Assembly (NCBI RefSeq): GCF_022539315.1
Contig: NC_066317.1
Span: 30,078,048-30,142,047, forward strand
Length of the DNA stretch: 64,000 nucleotides
DNA from: Serinus canaria
Lineage: Eukaryota > Chordata > Aves > Passeriformes > Fringillidae
Direction: 5' to 3'
This document shows positions 50,401 to 60,930 of the stretch, piece by piece (the stretch's first letter is position 1; every line of letters starts with the position of its first letter). Made by a program: the position numbers and the translations under genes. The notes below the pieces were generated by a model. The model made no database searches and was not told where the DNA came from. It worked only from the letters and a program-made list of their open reading frames with translations.

Positions 50401-51670
50401 GTTACACCAGAAGGGCCAACATTGCCCCCAAATTTGCCATATCAAGTTGATACATGTGTGCAAAGTTTTTGCCTGGAAGTAAGAAGCTGAACAAAACACA
50501 ACTGGAAAAAACAGAAGAATAGCATGCAGTGACTGTGGCCAACCCTGAGACTAAAATAATTTGTGTCTCAATAGAAAACACATGATAGATATGTTCTAGT
50601 GAAAGGTATTTGTGCAATACATCACATACATTTATATTTTAATGGGGAGACTGTTATGACTAACACGTATTGTATATGGTCTTTCAAGGCCAAAAGATCT
50701 GTACTGAGAAAATAAGGTAGATTTATAGTTTAATAGCCTTTTTTGAGGCCATATAACAAGATAAATTTGAAAAATGTAAACTCTACCCTCTCCAGATCAG
50801 TAACTGTAAGTAACCAAATGTTTCAGTTCAGAGAAAATGTCTCTTATTTATATAAAATCCATAACCTTAGCTGTTACTGTGAAAAAAGTATCAGTGCAGA
50901 AGTCTTTTTAGCAGGTTAGCAGTATTTAATAAATCACCAGGTAAATGGAAGATATCAGCTCCTGGAAAGTTCAAATGTTGCCACTAAGAAAAAAAACTCT
51001 CCTTGCATACCAAGTTACTGTGCCCTAATTAAAACAAAATACCCACATTTTTAGAGATCAGTATACAATGGGAATGTATGACTTTAGTGCTGTGGTATGA
51101 GAAATGAGGAATTGTTCAGGTCTATCTACAAATTTTATAAGGAATTGGAATTCTTAAGCAATTTTTAAAGTTGAATTGCAGTTTTTGACATTTTGCATCC
51201 AGACATTTTAGCAATTTTCTTTTACACTGGTGTTAGTGATATTTCATTATAAACCAGAATTCCATGTAAAAATGGAGCTTTACTGTGTTAGAATTTTTGC
51301 TGTGTTAAAATGAGAGTAAAGTGCAGCTGTCAGTTTAAAGCCTTTATGTTCAGGTGGGTAAAAGCTGTGAAAAAGTAATCTGCAACTTTGTGATTGCTTG
51401 AGTCCAAAGCACATGTACTTGTGAGACTGAGAACTAAATATGTCTGTGATATGGTAGTTCAGGGAGTTAAGGGGGAATAGGTATTTTTGCCAACCAAAAT
51501 AGTTTTTCAGGACACTCAAAATAATGCACATAGGAAAGAAAAAAAATCAGTCTTCTTAATTTTTGTTTTCTGTGCCGTATCTATTTACACAATTATGAAA
51601 CTCTTGCCATCACATTTATTAAGAATTAATAGAAGCAGAGACTGGACAAGAAATCCCAGTATTCAACAGT
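50401..51670. other. Noncoding stretch, nothing recognised
   Basis: AT-rich sequence with no exon or repeat I can support. Confidence 0.5.
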
Positions 51671-51855
51671 CACAGAATTGGAAGAGACCACAGTGGGGGG
51701 ATCTGGTCCAACCTCTCTTTTTAGTCAGTGTCTTCTTAGAGCACATGGCACAAGATTGATTCCAGAGGGTTCTTGAAAATCTCCAGTGAAAGAGATTTAG
51801 TATTCCACGAGTTGAGACTCCCTTTCTATGTGGTGGTATTTTGAGTTATTTCTGA
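51671..51855 (-). mobile_element. CR1 LINE 3' fragment (minus strand)
   Basis: The plus strand reads cacagaattggaagagacc, then gatctggtccaacctctc, an agagca...tggcacaagattg block, ccagagggttcttgaaaatc, tccagtgaaagagatttagt and attccacgagttgagactcc. This is the reverse complement of the CR1 3' UTR plus the end of ORF2. It is degenerate and ends about 60 bp before the solo LTR. Confidence 0.85.
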
Positions 51856-51909
51856 ACCAAAGTGAAAAATTGGCAACATACCAGGCAGTGAATTCCAGAT
51901 ATTTCAGTG

Positions 51910-51913
51910 GGTA
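51910..51913. repeat. Target-site duplication, left copy (GGTA)
   Basis: ggta directly precedes the LTR and is repeated at 52546-52549. Four bases alone are weak evidence, but they coincide exactly with the TG/CA ends. Confidence 0.65.
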
Positions 51914-52545
51914 TGTGTCCGATCGGCTGTGTGTCTCTGTCGGACATGCGTAGGGTGGTTCGCGTGGGACGGTTCGCAGGCAGCCCGCGATGAACAGACG
52001 AGTCTGGACTCCTCTATAGTTCGGTCTTCAGGTTGTTTATTAAAGCTTATCTCTAAGGTTTTTGTTCTGCCCAGCCGAGATCTGACCAGCAAGGCAGCCA
52101 CAAGCACTCTCTGCCCCTTTAGGGCGGTCGCACATTCTTATACTGATAATTGCGTATGTGATATTTACAATTTTTCCCCAATGCCCATCACCTTTATTAA
52201 ACAGTGTACTTTTAGTATGAACCAATCTAAAATGCACACATCACAGAGAAGATGGATGACAAGAAGAAGGAGAAAAGCCACGAGGTCGGGCCTGAATCCT
52301 CCATCTTGCCTCCATTAGACCCCCCTGTACCAAAATCTTAAAACCTATATTCTATTCTATAAAAACACCTGCCCTACACCATTCAAACCTCTGAAACTTC
52401 CATATCCTCATGCTTTGATAGCACGACCCTTGAAGGGTCAAAATCAAGCCACCAGGTGCCTTTGGCTACATTCCAGGACTTCTGAGCCCCCCAAGGGGTC
52501 TCCCTGGGACTCAGAGCATCCGAGGTGATGCGCTGAGTTCCCACA
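51914..52545 (-). mobile_element. Solo ERV LTR, 632 bp, CpG-rich
   Basis: Ends are tgtgtccgatcgg on the plus-strand left and gagttcccaca on the right, so TG...CA. It is flanked by ggta on both sides (51910-51913 and 52546-52549), a 4-bp duplication. On the minus strand it shows a TATA-like tataag (plus 52137-52142) and AATAAA (plus tttatt, 52036-52041) about 120 nt before the LTR end, the usual U3-R-U5 order. CpGs are unusually frequent for this window (gtccgatcgg, gttcgcgtgggacggttcgc, gcccgcgatg), which marks a young insertion not yet decayed. No internal region or second LTR is present. Open frames inside (129 codons plus, 65-67 minus) are incidental. Confidence 0.85.
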
Positions 52546-52549
52546 GGTA
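52546..52549. repeat. Target-site duplication, right copy (GGTA)
   Basis: ggta directly follows the LTR end and matches 51910-51913. Confidence 0.65.
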
Positions 52550-52559
52550 TGTCACCTTC

Positions 52560-52930
52560 TGATCCTTCCCCTAATTTCTAGGCCAAGTGAAAGCTGATTT
52601 TGGTTCTGAAGTCAAGGGAAGTCTACAATGCAGTGGGGAACTTGAGTTACATCTTTAGTCAAACCAGCAGGGACAGGTAATGGAAGCATCTGCAGAAATT
52701 TTGGTGTGGGCTGGAAAGGAGAATGTTTGTTTCCACCCCCTCCTCTTGGCCATCCCACAGTGTGGCTGGAACAGGTTGATCTGTTCCTGCTGACATTCCA
52801 CACCCTGCCCCAGGGCCGTGGAACCTCAGCTGCAGGGTGGCAGCAGCAGTTCTGGGTCTGGTGGTGGACAAAGAGCCCCCAGTGTCTGCCCTGCCAGCTG
52901 GGAATCACGACTGTCTCCAAGTGCCATCCT
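52560..52930. other. Unclassified GC-richer island
   Basis: About 370 bp downstream of the LTR are GC-richer and open on both strands (104 codons plus from 52706, 102 codons minus 52612-52920). I recognise no domain. It lies outside the LTR target duplication, so it is not that element's internal region. It may be a separate old insertion. Confidence 0.25.
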
Positions 52931-55900
52931 ACTAAACTGAGTCATGTTGTTGCAAACTCTGAGCCTAGTAACAGGAAAAAAAGCTGTGGGGGTTTTTTTC
53001 CATATAATTTACACTTATAAACAGTTTTTTATATGCTTTTTCTTGGTGCCTAGTTTATTCAATGCTAAATGACAGTGAAATTCTTCCTAGACATGTTTGA
53101 AATTGCACATGTTTATGAGGATATATCTCAAAGCTTTCTCTTTAATTAAAGCCCAAAGAGTCTTTGTTAAGTCTGCATTTATTTTTCAGTTGTGTGGGTG
53201 TGAATGAGTGTATTTTCCTTAAATTGTATTTGTGCAATCTCATTTCTTCAGTGAAAGATTTTGAAGCAATAAAATGTTACAAGTGTTACCATAGCAATAA
53301 AGATCTCAGAGTACCAAAAATAGTATCTTAAATCCACTGTAGGGTTGGTACCCCTGCAGCTACAACATCACTGTCCTTTACTCAGTGAATTTTCTGTTTT
53401 TTCTTCGAACTATGGAATGAGTGTGAGATCATATGCTAGTCATATATGCAATGGACATGTCCATTAGCAAAGGTACTTCCCATGAGAGTGAAATGTGACT
53501 GGGTATGAGAATAAAATAAAGGATCATTACCAGTCCCAGGAAAGATACAGGTTGTGGCAATTTCCTAATTTATGCCACAGGAATTTAAGAATAAATATGT
53601 TAAGGCCAAGTTATTTGTTTAGCTGTTAAATGAGTAGAAGAGAAAGGAGCATGTAAGCAAAATCTTATGATCCCTGCACGTCGGTTGTAAGTGTATGGAA
53701 TTATTACAATACTAATTAAAATCTTCCAACAATGAATATATTCAAGTAGGAAGCTTTGGACAAAACCATTTGAACATTCAACCCTTGTTATTAAAAAGGA
53801 AGGGGTTTGTAACACTGCAGAGATGTTATGCATTTGTATACCTGATTCCTTAGCATTAACAGTGACAGGATATTACAGTGAGCCAAAAGTCTGTTGTGAA
53901 AATGATATGCCTTCTTTTGATAAATCAACCCCTTGTTTCAAAAACTTATTTCCAAACATTGAACTTGGCATTTGAAATTTGTGAACTAAATTTTGTTTCA
54001 AAAGATAATTAAAGGACTCCTGATGCTCCAAGTCAACCTGCATATGCCTAAATTTGATTTGAGGTCTTATGTATTGTATAGAGATCACAGTACATGAGAT
54101 GAATGTTATGCCATAGTAAAAAATGTGTCATATTCACAGTGGGAAAAAATTTGATTTACATTCTGATTTCAGGGGTTTTTTACTTTAAATGTTAAATATG
54201 GAAAAAATTTCAGTTTCCTCAGTTTATTTTTAACCTGTGCATAAGTCTCCAAATACTGAGGTTTCTGAGACTGCCCACTGTTTTTCCTTCCTTGCAAGCC
54301 AAATTACCTTTTCTACAATGAAATGTAGATGTTTTTATGTTTAACATCAGGTTAAGGAAAAATCCACTTCCTCAGATCTCTCCTTGCCCAATGAGTTTCT
54401 GTCTCCAAGTGGTTTTTGAAAGTCAGCCTCTTCTCATGTTTCCTCAGGTGCTTCCTAACACAACTGTGAAAGCAATGTGGTGGTTTCATTCATAATGCAT
54501 ATCTCAGATACTTTACTCTTTTCCTGTGGACAAAGTTAAGGATAAAAGATGTGGAGTTGGATTCTCTGACAAGGCTTGGTATGACTTATAGACCCATTTC
54601 ATTTAATCTGCAGGTGTTTGCTTTGGAAGGCAATTAGGCATCTCTATTCTTTTCAAGTTTCCCATACATTGATATCCCCATCTGTCTCCTTGCTTTTTTG
54701 GTATTTTTACTGTGTTTCATAACATAAAGGTCAATATTGAAAAGGTAGTGGCTTCTCACATCCCTGTGGATTTGTGATGGTTTATCAAATATAAATTATT
54801 AACCTAATAGAGTCTGAGAGCTATACTAAACACTTTTGGTTTTGTATGCAGTTATACTGCTGTTTAATACTTCCTTGTGGGATAGGTGTTTATAGAGTTT
54901 ATTAGAATTATTTACTATGTTAACCTTTGTTAAATGGCCATAATATTGGTGTATCTTTTCTTGAAAGAACATAACTGTGCCTGTGCCACAGGTCCTTCCA
55001 CTGTGGCAATTGGCAATACCATAAACATCTGCTGGTCCCATTGCTTAATCAGTGGTAAGTTTGAAAGTCAATATGTTGAAATAGGAATTTTGGCTTCTGG
55101 AACAATGCTTCAGTAGGAATTACTCATCCATCATTGTCCACCATATTGCTGCATATCATCACAGTAGTATCTCAGGAATCAGAGTTTATAGCCAGGAAAG
55201 ATATCATAATGCATTAAATACCTAGAAAAGTGGTGCCTACAAAAGAAATAAATTGTCAGATAGCTGGGTTACAATCATGAGTTCTTCTATTTGTCAGTAA
55301 TAATGTATAATTTGCAAGTATTACTATCCTCTTATTCAGCACAGGTGTACCATGATAATGAACTTATAGATGTCTTTAGAAGTGTTGCTAAAGTAATCTA
55401 TTATCTATTGAATTATACAAAGAACATTTGTCCAATTGAAAAGGTTTTATATGAATCAGGAAGTTATCCATAAATATCAGAGCTAATCATTTATCAGAGC
55501 AGTGTTAGAAATTACAAAAATTTCAATCAATACTTTATGAAAAAATCAGGTTTTATGTTGCTGATGAGCTGGACACTTTTCTTTCTGTATAGGATGTCAT
55601 CTATCATGTCATAATATTTTAGGTTTTGTTGTTTAAATAAGAGGAATGAAAAATACCGGTGGCATAGAACACATCAATTTTGGGCAATATCTTTGTACAT
55701 TAAAAGAGCTTTATATTTTTATTAATAAATCAATAGGATTTTTTTAGTAGGAACTGATTAAATAGGAACAGGGCTGAGATAATGCATATTTATTAATTTA
55801 CACATGGATTTTCGTTGTTTGTTTGTTTAGAAACAACAATGCTTTAGAATTTGGATATGTCAGCATTGCTTTTTTTATCACTCATTTGCCCTTCTCTGTG

Positions 55901-56944
55901 CCTTCTTTGGTAGCTGAATATCAGCTTGAAAAGATATGTTTCAAGTGATCTAGTGTTCCTTTTGAGCCCCATATTGATTAAGCCTTCTGAGTTATTTGGA
56001 ATGTGAATTGTCATGCTGACAGGTTATGAGAATGCTCTCTGGAAAGGAAACATAATGACACTGAACAGACTGATGGCTCTAAATTACACGGAGCATGCAA
56101 GGTTTGTTTACAAACCCTCAGTAGGAAGGTGCTGTGGTTTTCCCACTGCAGACTGATATCAAAAGAACCCTGTGATGCTCCTGTTGTGCTGCAGGATATG
56201 ATTTGATTATGTTATTGGATCATTTAGTGTGCTTGATGAGAACTGAAATACCAGCAACATGCAAATAATGTTGTACTTACAGTGTTTTGTAATTTTTGAT
56301 TAATTAGCTGCAGGGCAAAACCACTGTGCTTTTGAAAATAGCTCCAGAGGTTTTTAATTTTGCTTAAATAATATCTAAATGATGGTTATGAGATGGCACT
56401 GGAAATGGGGAATATACCTTGTTCCCTTTGCACATGCCTTTTCTTTTAATTTTTTTAAAAATATCTTACTTCAGTTGTTCTTTCTAAATAAGTCTTCAAA
56501 ACATGCCCTGGTGTTAGATTCTTTAATATCCAGTATATTGCACTGCAAGGATCCCAGTGCAGTCAAAAAGGGAGTACTCTCTGTTTTAGACAGCCATGCC
56601 TCCATTAGGTTGTTCTCTCAAATTCTCCAGTAAACTTCCCCCAGTATCAATAGGTTTTTCCATTAGGAACATCTTTTTTTCCCCCAAGAGATAATAGTAA
56701 GTTCAGTATTACAAGGACACTAGAAATTGAAAATCTGAAATTTTCCAGGGATACTTCATTATAATTTTTTCATTCATTGCACCTAATCTCAGGAAAAATG
56801 TGAATTTTCAATAACTCCTCCAGATAGATATTCAATTTACTATTACTTGCATGTGCTTGCATTGAAAGAAGAGCTAAAGATTTGCTTCTACAAAGACTTT
56901 TTGTTCATAGTAAGTGATGCAGTAGGAAAGTAGGTTAAAAATAT

Positions 56945-56976
56945 GTTGCTAGGAAACAGAAGAGGATCCTAGCAAC
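56945..56976. repeat. Inverted repeat of RFX-like half-sites
   Basis: gttgctagga (56945-56954) and tcctagcaac (56967-56976) are perfectly complementary across a 12-nt loop. Each arm carries a gttgct half-site of the RFX type, and the left one forms a near-complete X-box (gttgctaggaaac). Confidence 0.65.
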
Positions 56977-58342
56977 TGCTCTGAAAATGAAAATTGTATG
57001 CCTGTGAAAGGATGGAGCTTCAACCCACAGCAATCCAGCTAGCTAATATTGTTTTCCTAAAGAAGATTAATTCTGTAGCCTCAGTCTCTGCTATTTTATT
57101 AGTGAAATAGTATTTCTTATTTAGAATAATGTTCTTAGAGAAGGAAAATGATTTTTTTGTCCATTGTAATATCTTACAACGTGCTGGTACCATGCACAGT
57201 ATTCAGCTGGACCAGAATTATAAACATTGAGATCCATATACCTCATTTATATGCAGGGCACACCAGTTAGAAAGATGCTCATTAACCTGTGGCTTTATGC
57301 AATCAATACTTTAACAGAGTATTTGTTTTATTGAATTTTGGTTGTTATGTTCAGAGATTTAACACCTCAGGGAGAAGGTATGCAGTTGTGATCCCAAATT
57401 ACTTTTAGGAAAAGAAATAAGAAGGGATTTTTGAAATATATCTAGCCTTCTCTTCTTTCAGCACTAGTTGCACTTCCTTCCTGGACTTTAATTTTTCCAT
57501 CTTTTTTTCCCTCTCTCGTCTTCCACAACAGTTCACCTTGTAGCATCTGTACCTTTTCTTTTCTGTTAAACCTTTTCCCCCTTCCTCTTGCATTTCTCAC
57601 ACAGTCATCCTTCCTCCTATTTTTCCAGACTTTACCTTCTCTCTCTTCCCTCTTCCCTGATCCACACAGTTATATTCACTTTCCCTAATGAACCTTTGCC
57701 TTGGAAAATAGGACATTAGTTACAGATCTAATGTGACACTGTGATTCATTCCAGCATTGCTAACTACCTTCAAGGCAGAGAGGCTTTTATTGGTGAGAGC
57801 AGCCAGCATGGCACAGAAAAGCCTTTTTATCTGCAGTGTGTAAGCTAATGCTGTGCAAGCTCAGGACCACTTGACCTACACCCACCTGACTTTTCCATCT
57901 GCATATGTACAGACACTGAGTCACTGGTAGCATCCTGTCCTAAATTTGTGTGTGTGTTCTGCTGCATGTGTGTGTAAGGCTGTCTTGATCTTTGCCTCAA
58001 TGTCAAGATAAACTCTTATGTAGAAGTACTATGAAACAGGTCAACATGCAGAGCTGGTGTGGGTTCCAGCATGTACTGATCTTCTATATTATACACTTGA
58101 GTCAACCTTGGAGCAATAGAAAGAGTTAAGTGTGTAAAAAACCCAGGCAGTTCTTGTGGTATGACATGCTGTACCCTGCAGGTAATGGCCTGTTAAGGAG
58201 TAGGAAATGAGGAAGAGATTTAGATATCAAAAAGGACAGAAATAAAGGATGACAGGTGAAGAAAAGACAATCAGATGTGAATTTACTTTCTACAGATACC
58301 TTGAGTAAAAAAACAGTAGGCAAATATTGCTGAGGAGTAGCT

Positions 58343-58400
58343 TTGGAGAAATTGTGATTTATAAAGTTGGAGAAATTGTGATTTATAAAGATTTATAAAG
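58343..58400. repeat. 24-bp tandem duplication plus partial third copy
   Basis: Two identical 24-bp units (58343-58366 and 58367-58390), beginning ttggagaaattgtgatttat, are followed by a 10-bp partial copy atttataaag (58391-58400). Confidence 0.9.
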
Positions 58401-60490
58401 TGGGTAGAAATGACTGGAAGGAAGACAGCAATTCCTGAACTAGGAATCATATCCAAGGCTACTGTAGCATCCTGAGTATCTCTCTTTTAGAAAAACTTGT
58501 TTCTCTGCTATGCTAATTTCATGGGTCATTGGAGAAACAGATCCATTTTATACTTGTGTTTGTTTTTTTGTTTTAAAGACTTTCCTCAACACTCATTTCC
58601 ACTGTGGCAGATCTAAAGCTATGGTATGTGCACTGCAAACATGAGAAATGTACTTGGCTTCAGTGTCTGTTAGATCAATCCATTGCCAACCTTGTGCAGT
58701 GTGGAGATTCTGCATGGACTCAATAAAGGCTAACTCTGACTAGAAAAAAATACGTACTGTAGCTGGTAAGATAAAAATGGGCATTGTTCCTTTAAGGGAA
58801 CCCACTTGTTTTGAAGTGACTAAAAGTGTAGTCCTTGTAAACATAGTGGAAACCTCAATATGTTAAGAAATATCAGAAAATAATTAGCCCTGTGTCAAGG
58901 TTCTTGACTAATAAGTAAAAGAATCTCTCAACCTGCTGAATGTGGAGTTTAAGTTTGATGAAATTAGATCTCTGTGGTGTGAGCTGATCTCCCTTTCAAG
59001 TCAAATAAAATCCTCATTGCAGGAATTAGTTTGATGATCAAAATATTTTTTTAATGATGATCCAAAGATCCTCAAAATATTTTGCTTTGCATTGCTAAAC
59101 CACTTGTTTATCCAAAGTTGGTGAAAGTGTTGATTTACAATATATTCAGTCAGAATGAAACAACTCTGTTAAAAATGGAGCTAGCACAGAGTAGACTTCA
59201 AGTATATTCTGGTTTTCTTTTGCTTCATTAAAAACAAAGACTGATCACATTAGATTTCTCCTTGTGTATGAAGTCATGTATTTGAGAGCATGGGGAATGC
59301 AGTGGAGGACGTGGATAAACTGGGAATTAGAGATGATTTCTCTATTTTCCAGTACGTGTAGCTCCACATCTTGTTATTTCCTGCAGTATTGTCATTTGGC
59401 TTATTTCTGTTTGAAAGAAATACCTTGCATTTCATCTATTCAAAAGTATATTTTATAAGGACCTTGACAGAAAATTGGCTGTCATGAATAATTTCTCTGT
59501 GAATGTCAGTCACCTAAGTCTCTAAGCATGGCTGAGCACACAACATGTTTAATGAAACTTTAGCAGACCCAAAAATTTGCTTGACGTGAGCAAATGTTTA
59601 TGATTAAATTAAGGATTGTTTCCAGTCCAAAGCCCAGCAAAAACAGTCCTAATGGCTCCAGCTCACTAAGAAGGATTAAAGAAAATGTGTGCTAAAGCTG
59701 ACAGTGATGACTGATCAAAACTTCAGTCTTTTAGCCCTAAGGTAACTGGGTCAGATTTCATCAATGTAAGCCTCAAGGTATAAAATAGAAATTGAACTTT
59801 CATGGTGATGCAAGCTGGCTATGAAATTAGGAGGCCTTGGCTCACAAAATATGAAAAGTTGGCATACTCAAAGGAAATGATGTTCAAAGCAGTTCACAGT
59901 AAGAATGAGGAAAACAGCTTGTGCCACTTTGGAAGAATAAACAGCAGTTCTCTTTTAGCAGTACTCATATTTCACACAATAATAAGTATTAAGAAAAACC
60001 ACAAAATTAATATCAAAGTAGGAATAAAAATAGTGATCCTTTGAAGTTTCTAAATGTTTAGAAATTGTCTATTATGGAGCTTCTGCATGTAAAAGATAAG
60101 AGGTATTTTTGTGAGAAATAAGCATTTAGGAAAAGATCCAAGTAGCTGCATATAATAGTATATTTTCTTCCAGAAAATTTCTCATAAGAAAACTTGCATT
60201 TGAAAGCAATTTGACAAAATTGTGAATAAAGACATTTTCCTTTCGATACAGATTTTTATGGTTGCATTTGTTACTGCATGAGAGAAGTTTCTTCTGAGGA
60301 GACGAGGGACAATTTATTGTACCTCAAAGGCATAACAATCAATTCTTTACATTAAATCCTAGGTTTTCAACTCAGCAAGAGGATCAGAATTTGAAATACA
60401 TCAGGAGAAAGGATTACCTGGTGAGAATATCTGAGCTGTGAGAACACAATGTTAGTTCTAATTTTACTTTTCTTTTCAAAATAGAAGCAG

Positions 60491-60930
60491 GGCATTGTGT
60501 CTATAGGGCTCCTCCTGAGATATGGACAGGGATCTCCTAAAGGGCACTGGTTAAAAAATAAGTCCAGTGTCTTACCTCCTGCCCCATGCTCTGAGTGTCA
60601 GCCCAAGAGCCCCAGTGCTTGTCAGAAGCATCAGCAGAATCAGCTGTCGTGGTTTGACAAAATACCCATCCCAGCTCATTGTGCTGCAGCTCCTGCTCAG
60701 GAACACTGGGATCCCAAGAGCCAAAACAACAATCCTGCAAACAACCAGGTAGAACTCTGAGTGGGACACGTGGAAGGAATAAGGCCTTCTTCAGCAATTT
60801 ATGTGAAAGTCATGCTTTTCTTTTTGAGGTGCTCTGCTATGTGCTGCTGGAGGCCCTCGAAAGACAGCAAGTACAAAGGGTGCATGATGCACTCTTGAGT
60901 AGGTGGGCTGTGACCTTTTGTTTCTTCTGA
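60491..60930. other. Unclassified GC-richer island
   Basis: Raised G+C with open frames on both strands (61-87 codons) and no recognisable product. It contains tgtcgtggtttgaca (60645-60659), which resembles the start of a class of passerine LTRs, but the following sequence does not continue convincingly. Confidence 0.25.

Larger units (their letters stand above)
52931..60490. other. Long noncoding stretch, nothing recognised apart from listed sites
   Basis: About 7.5 kb of AT-rich DNA without a supported gene. gttaccatagcaat (53285-53298) is a one-mismatch RFX-like site. A pyrimidine-rich patch runs from about 57440 to 57660. The inverted repeat at 56945 and the duplication at 58343 are listed separately. 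Confidence 0.5.

Noticed and set aside
51929..52318. 129-codon plus-strand open frame
   Set aside because: It lies within the solo LTR and runs antisense to it, so it is incidental to LTR sequence.
58343..58400. Possible CRISPR-like or satellite array
   Set aside because: Only two full copies directly abutting, with no spacers. It is a simple tandem duplication in eukaryotic DNA.
60645..60659. tgtcgtggtttgaca resembling the start of a passerine ERVL-type LTR
   Set aside because: The sequence after it does not continue like an LTR, and no matching end or target duplication was found.
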